Below, in pieces: positions 16,945 through 26,010 of a DNA stretch of 64,000 bases. Made by a program: the position numbers and the translations under genes. Positions within the stretch are counted from its first letter, which is position 1, and every line of letters starts with the position of its first letter. The notes under the pieces were generated by a model, which worked only from the letters and a program-made list of their open reading frames with translations, did not search any database and had not been told where the DNA came from. This DNA is from Methanocorpusculum labreanum Z (lineage in GTDB: Archaea; Halobacteriota; Methanomicrobia; Methanomicrobiales; Methanocorpusculaceae): contig NC_008942.1 in NCBI RefSeq assembly GCF_000015765.1, forward strand, positions 1,627,921 through 1,691,920, written 5' to 3'.

Positions 16945-17351
16945 TGGTTACCCGGATCTATAAAGAAACCCACTTCGATGCATCCCACCGTCTGATGCAT
17001 TACGAAGGCAAATGTTCCAGGCTGCATGGTCACCGCTGGAGTGTTGAGGTCTGGATGGATGGAACGCCCGACGAAAAATCACGGATCCTGCTTGATTACA
17101 ATATCATCAAAAACATCATCAACGTCTACGATCATCAGGTCGTTTTGAATAAAGACGATCCGATGGTGGAGGCCCTTTCCCGATTCCAGACACCGGTTCT
17201 TACAAACGGCGACCCGACAAGCGAACTTCTGGCAGAAGATATTCGCGAACGGCTCAACACGTTCTGCAGAGAGCATGATCTGAGCGCCCGGGTCGCAAAA
17301 CTGCGGGTATGGGAGTCGGAAGGCTGCTATGCCGAGGTCTTTGCAGAATGA
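16944..17351 (+). CDS. queD: 6-carboxy-tetrahydropterin synthase-like QueD
   Basis: The product is 135 residues. HFDASHRL, the HGHRWSVEVW zinc-ligand motif (His residues near 31 and 33) and the final WESEGCYAEV match the PTPS/QueD family. It converts dihydroneopterin triphosphate to 6-carboxytetrahydropterin on the route to preQ0, used for archaeosine in archaeal tRNA. The start at 16944 is preferred to upstream in-frame codons because residues before MVTRIYKETHF lack family similarity. The stop overlaps queE. Confidence 0.93.
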   Translation: MVTRIYKETHFDASHRLMHYEGKCSRLHGHRWSVEVWMDGTPDEKSRILLDYNIIKNIINVYDHQVVLNKDDPMVEALSRFQTPVLTNGDPTSELLAEDIRERLNTFCREHDLSARVAKLRVWESEGCYAEVFAE

Positions 17352-17956
17352 GAGTCACCGAAACGTTTGTGAGTCTGCAGGGAGAAGGCGAAAGACAGGG
17401 TATGCCCTGTTTTTTCCTCAGGCTTTCGGGCTGTAATCTCCGATGCGCCTGGTGCGACACCGAATACTCGTTCGAGAAAGGGACCGACAGAAGCGTGGAT
17501 GAACTCGTGAAAGAGATCGCGGACTCCGGTCTTTCCTATGTCTGCGTGACGGGAGGCGAACCCCTTCTCCAGAAAGAGGAGCTGATTCCCCTTCTGGAGA
17601 TCCTTGCGGCCGCTGATATCCATGTGGATATCGAAACGAACGGTACGATCCCGTTCGACGATGTTTCGGCGTATGCGTCCATTTGTATGGATGTGAAGTG
17701 CCCTTCTTCCGGGGAGATGAGCGATCTGTCGCTTTTGTCGGCCCTTACGGAAAACGACTGTGTGAAATTCGTGATCGGCGACGAGGCGGATTATCTGTAT
17801 ATGGTCGAGGTCCTCGCCGCCCATAAACCGAAAGCCCCGGTCTGTATCACGCCCGTATTCGGCACGGATACGAAGTGGCTCGTTGAAACGATCATAGCTG
17901 AACGTCTGCCGGTCAGATTCCAGCTTCAGCTGCATAAAGTGGTGAATGTACAATGA
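17348..17956 (+). CDS. queE: 7-carboxy-7-deazaguanine synthase QueE
   Basis: The product is 202 residues. The radical SAM motif CNLRCAWC (residues ~29-36) is preceded by [20 protein letters not shown], typical of QueE, and VTGGEPLLQ follows near residue 60. It rearranges 6-carboxytetrahydropterin to CDG. The ATG at 17348 overlaps the queD stop (ATGA), and its own TGA overlaps queC. Confidence 0.95.
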
Positions 17957-18621
17957 AAAAAGCAGTATGCCTCCTTTCAGGAGGAATGGACTCCACGACT
18001 CTTGCCTTTGTTGCAAAGAAGATGGGGTATGATATTCTGGCCCTTCACGTGAATTACGGTCAGAGAACGGAAAGAAAAGAACTTGAAGCTGCAAAGAAGG
18101 TAGCAGACGTCCTTGGCGTGGTGGAATTTCTGGAGATTTCTCTGGATTACTTCAAGAAGTTTGGAGCGAGCAGTCTGACCGATATGAACATCGAAGTGGA
18201 AGCCGGCGTGCTTGGCAGAGCGGATAATCCGAATACGTATGTGCCGTTCAGAAATGGGAATCTGATTTCGATCGCGACGTCCTACTGCGAATCGCGTGAC
18301 GGCGAGGCGATTTTCATCGGCGTCCAGTCAGGCGACCACACAGGATATCCGGACTGTACTCCCCGGTTCATCGAGGCGATGCAGCATGCCATTTATGTCG
18401 GGACCCAGACGGAAAAGTCGATTGAACTGCTGACTCCTTTTGTTATGATGAACAAGACCGATATCCTGAAGGAAGGGATGGAATTGTGCGTTCCGTATGA
18501 GCATACCTGGTCCTGTTATTCGGAGAACGATGAGGCTTGCGGGGTATGTTCATCCTGTCTTGCACGGCTGAAGGCTTTTGCCGACCTCGGGATGGAAGAT
18601 CCGATCCCCTATAAAAAATAA
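17953..18621 (+). CDS. queC: 7-cyano-7-deazaguanine synthase QueC
   Basis: The product is 222 residues. The PP-loop ATPase motif SGGMDSTT is at residues 9-16, and the C-terminal zinc cluster ([16 protein letters not shown], ~194-210) is complete. It makes preQ0 from CDG with ATP and ammonia. ATGA overlap with queE completes a queD-queE-queC operon; the archaeosine-inserting TGT is not in the window. Confidence 0.97.
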
Positions 18622-18682
18622 TTTTTGAAATCAGGCTTCTGCGGTGTACTCTCAACCGAAAAAAATGACGCACTTATGAGAT

Positions 18683-18963
18683 GTACTTCGATTTCGTGTA
18701 CGGCATTAGTGCAGACGTAAGAAAAAAACCAACCGCGAATCTCCGCGAATTAACGCGAATCGCATTTTCCTTACGTTCGGGTTCTCTGCTCCGGCTGATG
18801 CGTGCAAATCGAAGATTTGCACGCATCAGCCGGAGCAGAGCACGACGGCGCAAGAAAAATGCGATTCGCGAAGATTGGCGGAGATTCGCGGTTAAATAAT
18901 CTCTTGTCTCGACACCCAGCCATACCCCTCCCGAATTGGATTGGGTGAGACCCTCGTAACTCC
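18683..18963 (-). mobile_element. Gene-less palindromic repeat element (site 3)
   Basis: The two arms meet almost directly. Iterons sit at 18734, 18744 and 18754, and inverted at 18864, 18874 (one mismatch) and 18884. The centre is a perfect 23-bp inverted repeat (18788-18810 and 18814-18836) with a GAA loop. The TTTCGTGTACGG end lies at 18692-18703 and the GGAGTTACGAGG end (minus strand) at 18952-18963, so the copy is in the opposite orientation to sites 2 and 4. It lies downstream of queC. Confidence 0.75.
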
Positions 18964-19025
18964 CATTAAAAAAACGCTCTTTTTTCTACGGAAAATTCGC
19001 TCGAAAAATAAAAGAAAAAAAAGGA

Positions 19026-19400
19026 TTACTCTGCGGTTTCCTTTTTCGGCCGCTCGGGTTTCACATACGTGATCTCGTAGGTCTCGACGCCCCGCTCCGT
19101 CGGGGTCGCGGACTTCGCGTATTCCCGTTCCATCGAGAGAACATCGAACTTACACACATCAACACAGTTCCCGCACATAACACAGCGGAACCGGTCGAGT
19201 GTCCAGATCTTTTCGGCCCGCTGAACGGTGATCGCCTGCGAAGGACACCGTTTCATACACATCATGCATGACGTGCACTTCGACGGATCGAAGACCAGAT
19301 GACCCCGTGTCCCCTCGAAATTTTCCAGCGGAGTATACGGGAACGTCGTCGTCGCAGGCTTGTCGAAGAACTGTTTCAGGATCGTTTTAAGCATCTTCAT
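19026..19400 (-). CDS. echF: Ech hydrogenase ferredoxin-type subunit EchF
   Basis: The product is 124 residues. Two [4Fe-4S] motifs, CTSCMMCMKRC and CVMCGNCVDVC (about residues 41-87), are followed by a Lys/Glu-rich tail. It relays electrons between ferredoxin and the catalytic subunits. It is the last gene of an operon whose order A-B-C-D-E-F equals that of Methanosarcina ech. A six-base gap separates it from echE. Confidence 0.88.
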   Translation of the reverse strand: MKMLKTILKQFFDKPATTTFPYTPLENFEGTRGHLVFDPSKCTSCMMCMKRCPSQAITVQRAEKIWTLDRFRCVMCGNCVDVCKFDVLSMEREYAKSATPTERGVETYEITYVKPERPKKETAE

Positions 19401-19406
19401 GACGTT

Positions 19407-20485
19407 TCACCTCTCCATACAGCCGATACACGGATCGATCGTCAAAACGATCTGCGGGACATCGGCAAGTTCACAGCCTGCAAGGATCGACACCAGCGGC
19501 GGGATATTCGTCAGAGTCGGCGTTCTCACGCGGAACTGTGCAAGATTCTTGGTTCCGTTCCCTTTCAGGTAATGGATGACTTCGCCTCTGGGCTGCTCGG
19601 AGCGGCTGAAGTATTCTCCGTCGGGAGTGCCCTTCACGGCTGTGAAAACTTCGCCGTCCGGCATATCGGTGATCACCCGGCGGATGATCTCCACCGACTG
19701 GAAAAGTTCCCTGCATCTGACCGCACAGCGGGCGTATCCGTCGCCGCCTTTTTCAACGACCGGTTTGAACCCGATATCGCCGTAGGCGAGATAGCCGGTA
19801 GACCGGGCATCCAGCTCAAGACCGCTGCCTCGGCCGGTCGGACCGACCGCTCCAAGATAATAGGCATCCTCTTTTGAGAGAACGCCTTTGCCGATCAGAC
19901 GTTTGGTCAGGGTATAATCATTCAGGAACACGTTCGTGAGATCCTTCATCTCATCCTCGATCTCGTCGAGCCGGTCATCCATATCCGAAAGGAAGGAGTT
20001 TGAAACATCCCGGTGGACACCGCCAACCTTACGCCCTGAATCACCCGACCGCCGGTCGTTGCTTCAAGCTCGTCCAGGATCGATTCGCGGATCTTCCATG
20101 CCTGATAAAACAGACTCTCGAACCCGAGCGAGTCGGCAAACAAGCCGAGCCACAGAAGGTGACTGTGGATACGCGAGTACTCGCCCCACATCGTCCTAAG
20201 ATACGTTGCCCGGGGAGGGACCTGAACACCCATCAGACCTTCAATGCCCTGGCAAAAGGTCGAGGAGTGCGTGAAACTGCAGATACCGCAGATACGCTCC
20301 GCGAGAAACACAAAGTCCTGATACTCCCGGCGGTCAACCAGGCTCTCGAGACCGCGGTGAACATACCCGATCGACGGGATCGCCGAAACGACATGCTCGT
20401 CTTCCACGACCAGATCCAGATGGATCGGCTCGGGAAGCACGGGGTGCTGGGGTCCAAACGGGATCACCGTCTGTCTGCCGGTCAT
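19407..20485 (-). pseudogene. echE: Ech hydrogenase large subunit EchE, frameshifted
   Basis: Two frames together encode a ~359-residue NiFe large subunit. The upstream part (from 20485) has the first nickel-ligand motif RICGICSFTH at residues ~60-70. The downstream part (to 19407) has the second, DPCIGCMER, at the extreme C-terminus with no cleavable extension, as in EchE. Between GGC (20035-20033) and AAG (20030-20028) only two bases remain, so one base is missing; restoring it gives an uninterrupted protein (KVGGVHRDVSNSFLSDMDDR). As written, the catalytic subunit is cut after ~152 residues. It could be a sequencing error, a true mutation or recoding. Confidence 0.85.
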
Positions 20486-20865
20486 TCTTTATCCTCCTTA
20501 ACGACGGTCACCGTAGGCGCCGGCTGCTCCTTCTTTTTGAACGGATAAGGAACGGATGTTTTGATGAACGTTCCGCCGAAATCCAGAGACATCCCTTCAA
20601 ACGTAAACCCATACAGATCGTGGATCTCGTTTTCGTACACGAATGCCCCGCCGTAGGATGACCCGATCGACGGGATCGTCATCCCTTCGGCAGCGGTAAT
20701 GCGGTAATGCCGAAGATCCGCCTCCTTTTCGAATGAGTAGGTGATATAGTAGCCTTCGTCGGCCGGCGTGCAGGTAATGACAACCAGCCGGTAGCCGCCG
20801 GATCTCATGGTGCCGGCGGTTTTCTGCACATCGGCAGCCTGTATTGGGTCGATTTTCATATTCAT
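20482..20865 (-). CDS. echD: Ech hydrogenase subunit EchD (NuoC-like)
   Basis: The product is 127 residues from ATG 20865, which overlaps the echC stop (ATGA). YENEIHDLYGFTFEGM is the conserved NuoC/EchD segment preceding a short basic-proline tail. In Ech it links the small and large subunits. The stop overlaps the echE start. Confidence 0.85.
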   Translation of the reverse strand: MNMKIDPIQAADVQKTAGTMRSGGYRLVVITCTPADEGYYITYSFEKEADLRHYRITAAEGMTIPSIGSSYGGAFVYENEIHDLYGFTFEGMSLDFGGTFIKTSVPYPFKKKEQPAPTVTVVKEDKE

Positions 20866-21296
20866 TTTTTTGCCTCCAGAGCTGCACGTTTCTCTTCCAG
20901 AACGCCGAGAGCCTTGACAATTCCCTCGATAAGCGCCTCGGGACGGACGGAACATCCGGGAACATACACATCCACCGGGATGATCGTATCAACGCCGCCG
21001 GAAATATTATAGCAGTCGCGGAAAACACCGCCGCTCGATGCGCAGATTCCGACCGCGACCACTACTTTCGGTTCGGGGATCTGGTCGTAGAGATTTTTCA
21101 GAACAACTTTGTTCTGTTCGTTCACCCCGCCCGTTACCACAAAGATATCGGCGTGCGCAGGGTTTCCGGTATTGATGATCCCAAACCGCTCGACGTCGTA
21201 CACCGGCGTTAAGGCGGCAAGGATCTCGATATCGCATCCATTACAGCTGGACGCATTGTAATGGAGAAGCCAGGGGGATTTTGATGCCGAACTCAT
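20862..21296 (-). CDS. echC: Ech hydrogenase small subunit EchC (NuoB-like)
   Basis: The product is 144 residues. The proximal [4Fe-4S] cluster ligands are CNGCD (residues ~16-19), the Cys in VGICASSGG and the Cys in VPGCSVRPE. It couples ferredoxin electrons to the NiFe site. The start at 21296 overlaps the echB stop (ATGA). Confidence 0.9.
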   Translation of the reverse strand: MSSASKSPWLLHYNASSCNGCDIEILAALTPVYDVERFGIINTGNPAHADIFVVTGGVNEQNKVVLKNLYDQIPEPKVVVAVGICASSGGVFRDCYNISGGVDTIIPVDVYVPGCSVRPEALIEGIVKALGVLEEKRAALEAKK

Positions 21297-22162
21297 AATA
21301 ACATACCTCCAAAGATACCGAGTATGACAATGTTTCCAACACCAAAGACGAGGGTGATGATCCACAGACTCTTGACCGTCATCTTCCAGGTCACACGCGG
21401 GAAGACATTATCGATGACGATTTCCAGAAGGAACGCGAGAACGATCGCAATTGCGGAAAGTCCCGGATAATTGGCAAAGAAGATGAGAATCATGGAAAGG
21501 AAGATCATCATCTCGTACCAGTGGGCGATCTCGACTTTGGCAAGGCTCCTGCCCGAAAGCGAGGTGGTCACGCCTTTCACCAGTTCCTGATGGGCATGGT
21601 GCGAGGTCGAGATATCGAACGGCGATTTTCTCAGTTTGAGCGTCAGGACCGCAATCAGAGCAATGAACACACCGGGAAGATAAACGATTCCTGGTACATC
21701 CAGAGTCAGCATATGGAATGTCTCGAAACTTCCGCTGACCATATAGAATCCTACGGCAAGCAGGATCAGGATCGGTTCGGCGATCATAACGCCGAGAAGT
21801 TCACGTTCCGCCCCTATGTTGGAGAACGGAGCGTTCGCGGCATACGCGGCAAGGATCAGGAAGGTGTGGGCGAGTGCGAGCGAGAAGACGACAAACAGGA
21901 AACTGCCCCCGGTCGCGTACATCATTCCGGTAAATACGATCAGGAGTAAGTATGCCGTCGTGAAGATGATCTCGACAGGATTGGAGAACGCCTTCTCCTT
22001 ATGCCAGAGTTTGGCCACATCGTAGAACGGCTGAAGGAACGGCGGGCCGACCCTTGACTGGAAACGGGCAGTCAGTACCCGGTCGCATCCGGTAAGAAGG
22101 CCGCCGAAGATCGGGGCAAGTATCAGAAAGGCCACCGCCCCTACAAGAAACATTATATCCAT
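21293..22162 (-). CDS. echB: Ech hydrogenase membrane subunit EchB (NuoH-like)
   Basis: The product is 289 residues with about eight membrane spans. The loop RFQSRVGPPFLQPFYDVAKL near the N-terminus and SPFDISTSHHAHQELVKG are NuoH/EchB signatures at the contact with the hydrophilic arm. The gene overlaps echA by ten bases. Together with echA it forms the ion-translocating membrane part. Confidence 0.93.
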   Translation of the reverse strand: MDIMFLVGAVAFLILAPIFGGLLTGCDRVLTARFQSRVGPPFLQPFYDVAKLWHKEKAFSNPVEIIFTTAYLLLIVFTGMMYATGGSFLFVVFSLALAHTFLILAAYAANAPFSNIGAERELLGVMIAEPILILLAVGFYMVSGSFETFHMLTLDVPGIVYLPGVFIALIAVLTLKLRKSPFDISTSHHAHQELVKGVTTSLSGRSLAKVEIAHWYEMMIFLSMILIFFANYPGLSAIAIVLAFLLEIVIDNVFPRVTWKMTVKSLWIITLVFGVGNIVILGIFGGMLL

Positions 22163-24099
22163 ATCATCACCCCCATAAATCCGAGAACAAGCATCACGAT
22201 GAGAAGGATTCCCGAGATAACCCAGGAGGGTTTGAGAAGCACGTTCTCACCGCAGTATTCTTCGAGATAATAGTTCGAGGCCTTCGCCTCTTTGTAGACG
22301 CCAAGGGAGCCGAGGAACCTGCCTTCCGTATCGACCGCACGGCCGCCAAGATAAGGCGGAATGGGTCTGCCTTCTTTGGATCCGAGGAAAGCCCCGATCA
22401 CAAGGAAGACGAGAATTGCCGCCATGAGACCAAGCATGACCAGGGTATCGAAGAAGAATAATCCGTTATTCGGCTGATAGAAGTACGGGTGAATCCTGTC
22501 GAGATACGGAATGATCACGCCGGAGATGATCGCCGGGAACCCGAGACAGCAGGCAACCACGAGAATCCCCATGACGATGACCGAAATTTTTTCGGAGAAG
22601 TGCAGGGTGATCTTTTCTGCCGGCGGTCTGTTCATTCTCATGAACAGTTTTCCGAGCCATTTGGTCCAGAAGAATATGGTAAACGCACTTCCAAAGGCAA
22701 GAAGAGATGCGAAGACGCATCCAAACGGAGCGGTGATGAAGGCTTCCAGAGCTATCCACTTGGAAATGAGCATACCAAACGGCGCAAGATACATGCCGCA
22801 GATACCAATGACCATCATCGTTGCCAAGAGCGGGAGACGGACCAGAAGTCCGTCCATATCCTCGATGTCCCGGCTGCCGATCTTGTGTTCGACTGCGCCG
22901 ACGCAAAGGAAGAGCAGCGCCTTGGCGACCGCATGGAAGATGATCAAAAGGATAGCCGCTTCGATAGCCTCTGCCGTGCCTATACCGGCACATGCGGTGA
23001 TCAGACCGAGATTGGCGATCGTGGAGTAGGCAAGAACTTTCTTCGCATTACTCTGCGAGATTGCCAGAGCCGAGGTCACAAGGAAGGTGAATGCCCCGAT
23101 CAAAGCAAGGAAGATACCAACCCAGGTCTGCGAGAAGAGCGGGGCGAAAAGGACCAGAAGGTAGACGCCGGCCTTGACCATGGTACTTGAGTGGAGCAGG
23201 GCGGAGACCGGTGTCGGAGCGACCATTGCCCCCGTAAGCCAGGTGGAAAACGGCATCTGAGCTGCCTTGGTCAATCCCGCGACGGCGATCAATGCCAGAG
23301 GTATCGTGAGAAGAGAGACGTTCGGGAAGTTGAGCAGGTTGTTTACCGAGAGAAGACTTACCGGCGAATTGATGCGAAGCAGGAAGAATATCGCCAGGGT
23401 AAAGCATATCCCGCCGATCAGGTTCATCCACACGGCACGGAACGCATTTTTCACTGCTTCGGGGGTGCGGGAGTACCCGATCAGAAGGAAGGAGCAGAGC
23501 GTGGTTATTTCCCAGGCGCACAAAACCCACATCAGATTGTTCGAGAGAACCAGCCCGAACATTGCCGAGAGGAAGATGAACATCACGGCAAAGAAGTAGC
23601 GTTTCCTCACCGGAACACCGATCTGGTGTTCATGATAATCCTTCATGTAGCCAAGAGCATAGACGCAGATCAGCGTTCCGATTATTCCGATGATAAGAAC
23701 CATGATCGCGGAAAGACTGCTGACCGTGAACGTTTTTATTGCATGGGGTCCGGTAACACCGAAGAGTTCGAGGATCACGATAAGGATGAGCTGGATCCCG
23801 GAAAGAATGAGCGGAAGTATTTTCCGATATTTTATGGACAGTCCCAGAATTATGAGGGCAATTGCCAGGTCGACGATGAATAACAGAATGCCGATCCATT
23901 CGGTATTCTCAAGGGTCACAGATACGGGAGCAAGGAATGCTTTCCAAGCGAGGAAGATGGACGTCCCGATAATAATGACCGAAGTTATGCCTACGAGGAT
24001 ATTGCGGACAAGATCCGGTTTGAAGACCGCTAAGAGTGCAGCGGCGCAAACAGGAACGAGCAGCAATATCAGTATGGCAATGAGTTCCGGCGGGTACAT
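22153..24099 (-). CDS. echA: Ech hydrogenase membrane subunit EchA (NuoL-like)
   Basis: The product is 648 residues with about fifteen predicted membrane spans. The proton-channel region includes AAQMPFSTWLTGAMVAPTPV and SALLHSSTMVKAG, typical of NuoL/MrpA antiporter-like subunits. The start at 24099 is chosen because a GTGAT ribosome site precedes it and the family N-terminus begins with this hydrophobic segment; an upstream ATG at 24153 adds only polar residues. It is the first gene of echABCDEF. Confidence 0.93.
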   Translation of the reverse strand: MYPPELIAILILLLVPVCAAALLAVFKPDLVRNILVGITSVIIIGTSIFLAWKAFLAPVSVTLENTEWIGILLFIVDLAIALIILGLSIKYRKILPLILSGIQLILIVILELFGVTGPHAIKTFTVSSLSAIMVLIIGIIGTLICVYALGYMKDYHEHQIGVPVRKRYFFAVMFIFLSAMFGLVLSNNLMWVLCAWEITTLCSFLLIGYSRTPEAVKNAFRAVWMNLIGGICFTLAIFFLLRINSPVSLLSVNNLLNFPNVSLLTIPLALIAVAGLTKAAQMPFSTWLTGAMVAPTPVSALLHSSTMVKAGVYLLVLFAPLFSQTWVGIFLALIGAFTFLVTSALAISQSNAKKVLAYSTIANLGLITACAGIGTAEAIEAAILLIIFHAVAKALLFLCVGAVEHKIGSRDIEDMDGLLVRLPLLATMMVIGICGMYLAPFGMLISKWIALEAFITAPFGCVFASLLAFGSAFTIFFWTKWLGKLFMRMNRPPAEKITLHFSEKISVIVMGILVVACCLGFPAIISGVIIPYLDRIHPYFYQPNNGLFFFDTLVMLGLMAAILVFLVIGAFLGSKEGRPIPPYLGGRAVDTEGRFLGSLGVYKEAKASNYYLEEYCGENVLLKPSWVISGILLIVMLVLGFMGVMIWI

Positions 24100-24147
24100 T
24101 GATATCACTTGTTGAAAGTATGGGCATTCATCATTATTAATCATTCT

Positions 24148-24166
24148 AATCATCCCGGGGATGATT
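24148..24166. promoter_or_regulatory. Perfect palindrome upstream of echA
   Basis: AATCATCCC-G-GGGATGATT is a perfect 9-bp inverted repeat with a one-base centre, 49 bases upstream of the echA start. Its symmetry and position suit an operator. Two near-direct 20-bp repeats follow further upstream (24215-24234 and 24236-24255, AAATATTC..AATACMYCC). Confidence 0.5.
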
Positions 24167-24214
24167 CAACATTTTCGGTGCGGATACTAGGCCCCGATAC
24201 AGAAAAACATGAGG

Positions 24215-24255
24215 AAATATTCAAGAATACCTCCAAAATATTCGAATACACCCCC
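24215..24255. repeat. Tandem 20-bp near-repeats upstream of the ech operon
   Basis: AAATATTCAAGAATACCTCC and AAATATTCGAATACACCCCC lie one base apart, each containing an internal GAATAC or TATTC half-palindrome. No gene occupies the 24167-24444 gap. They may be regulator sites or part of the promoter; they are not otherwise explained. Confidence 0.4.
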
Positions 24256-24444
24256 GCAATTTGAACATGCACCCGTCTTTTGCCCGGCGGTGCGGATACG
24301 AAAACAGCCGGGGTATTCGCCGGGAAGAGCTGGTAATTCCCTAACCCATGGGATGAGGGACGGACATTTCCTTGAAAAATGCTCAAAGAATTCCATCAAT
24401 GCGGCCGAAACTGCGCGCCCGCACAGGTATGAAGAAAAAAAAGA

Positions 24445-24837
24445 TTAGATATCCGGAACGAATTTGGTTCCGTAATGGATGATCCCGTCCGAACCTTCGC
24501 GGTCCAGAACACGGAAGACGGACTTGACCGGCATACCGATGCGGACCTCGTCGGGTTCGCAGACGAGATGGGAGGTGACCCTTGTTCCTTCTTCGAGCTC
24601 AATGATCGCGAGAACGTACGGTTTCAGTGCGGAGAACTGATCGCTTGCTGCGGAGAGGACCGAGTAAGTCAGAACCTTTCCTTTCCCGGAGAACTGGCAG
24701 GGGACAATTTTTCCATCCCGGCGGCAGTGCGGACAGATTGCTCTTGGCGGGAAGAATACATCCCCGCAGATATCGCATTTCGTTCCGACCATATTGTATC
24801 TCTGGGGAATCTCTCTCCAGAATCGTGCTACGGTCAT
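24445..24837 (-). CDS. DUF35 OB-fold/zinc-ribbon protein
   Basis: The product is 130 residues. CDICGDVFFPPRAICPHC (about residues 21-38) is the rubredoxin-like zinc ribbon, followed by an OB-fold domain. In archaea this family bridges acetoacetyl-CoA thiolase and HMG-CoA synthase, channelling the intermediate. Its place directly after both genes (one base after the thiolase stop) supports this role. Confidence 0.92.
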   Translation of the reverse strand: MTVARFWREIPQRYNMVGTKCDICGDVFFPPRAICPHCRRDGKIVPCQFSGKGKVLTYSVLSAASDQFSALKPYVLAIIELEEGTRVTSHLVCEPDEVRIGMPVKSVFRVLDREGSDGIIHYGTKFVPDI

Positions 24838-24838
24838 C

Positions 24839-26002
24839 TCAGGCCCTCCCGAAGATGTGCGATACAACGGTTGCGCCGGTTCCTCCGACGTTCTGGGTCA
24901 TACCTATTTCTGCTCCTTCGACCTGACGTTTGCCGCCTTCGCCGCGAAGCTGCTGGACGACTTCCCAGATCTGTTTGATACCGGTGGCTCCGACCGGGTG
25001 GCCGCATGCCTTGAGACCTCCGGACGTGTTTACCGGAAGCTTTCCGCCAAGCTGGGTCTCGCCCTGCTCGGTGAATTTGCCGGCAGTTCCCTTCGGAACG
25101 AAGCCGAGATCCTCGATCGCACAAAGTTCGGCGATCGTGAAACAGTCGTGAACTTCAACGAAGTCGATGTCCTTTCGTTCGAGTTTTGCCTGACGGAACG
25201 CGGAGTTTCCTGCGGCGACCGTGGCACCCATCGTGGAAAAGTCCGGGCGGTCGTGTAAAGCGATCGTATCGCCGGCCTGGGCTGAGGCAAGGACCTTGAT
25301 CGGCGTGTCGGTAAACTCCCGTGCTTTTTCAAGCGGGCAGACGACAACGACCGCGGCACCGTCGGAAACGGGCGAGCAGTCGAAGAGCCTAAGCGGGGAG
25401 GCAACGAGCGTTGAGTTCATCACCGTAGCCTGGGTGATCTCGTTCTGGAACTGCGCATACGGGTTTCTTGCTCCGTGGAAGTGGTTTTTCACCGCAACCT
25501 GGGCAAGCTGCTCGCGGGTCAGTCCGTATTTGTGCATGTAGTCGCAGGCGATCATCGCATACAGACCGGGGAAAGTTGCTCCTGCAAAGCTTTCCCACTC
25601 TCTGTCAGCGGCTCCGGCAAGGACATCCGTCGAATCGCCGACATCAGTCATCTTCTCGACACCTGCCGCGATAACGACATCGGACATGCCGGAAGAAACT
25701 GCTGCTACGGCCTGACGGAAGGCAAGGCCTCCGGAGGCACAGGCAGCTTCAACACGGGTAGCCGGGGTGTGGAGGTCTCCGCCGAGTCCTACGTAATCGG
25801 CAACGAGTGCCCCGACATGTTCCTGACCGACGAATCTTCCGGCGGACATCGAACCGACGAACAATGCATCGATCTGTTCGCCCGCCACATTTGCATCTTC
25901 AAGTGCGGCGATTCCTGCTTCTGTACACAGATCACGGAAAGATGTGTCCCATCTTTCTCCGAATTTCGTGATTCCTGCACCTATTACTGCTACATCTCTC
26001 AT
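24839..26002 (-). CDS. Acetyl-CoA C-acetyltransferase (archaeal thiolase)
   Basis: The product is 387 residues. The catalytic Cys is in VEAACASGG (near residue 85), the His in HDCFT and the final CGHPVGATG are conserved. It condenses two acetyl-CoA to acetoacetyl-CoA at the entry to the mevalonate pathway. The start at 26002 follows a GAGGTG ribosome site; a GTG at 26014 is an alternative. Confidence 0.94.
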   Translation of the reverse strand: MRDVAVIGAGITKFGERWDTSFRDLCTEAGIAALEDANVAGEQIDALFVGSMSAGRFVGQEHVGALVADYVGLGGDLHTPATRVEAACASGGLAFRQAVAAVSSGMSDVVIAAGVEKMTDVGDSTDVLAGAADREWESFAGATFPGLYAMIACDYMHKYGLTREQLAQVAVKNHFHGARNPYAQFQNEITQATVMNSTLVASPLRLFDCSPVSDGAAVVVVCPLEKAREFTDTPIKVLASAQAGDTIALHDRPDFSTMGATVAAGNSAFRQAKLERKDIDFVEVHDCFTIAELCAIEDLGFVPKGTAGKFTEQGETQLGGKLPVNTSGGLKACGHPVGATGIKQIWEVVQQLRGEGGKRQVEGAEIGMTQNVGGTGATVVSHIFGRA

Positions 26003-26010
26003 GATACACC

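Noticed and set aside
20026-20036. Programmed frameshifting in echE
   Set aside because: No slippery heptamer or downstream structure typical of recoding is evident; a simple deletion or sequencing error is more economical, though not proven.
22489-23883. Long plus-strand frames opposite echA
   Set aside because: They are antisense to a clear NuoL-like membrane protein and have charged, low-complexity shadow composition.
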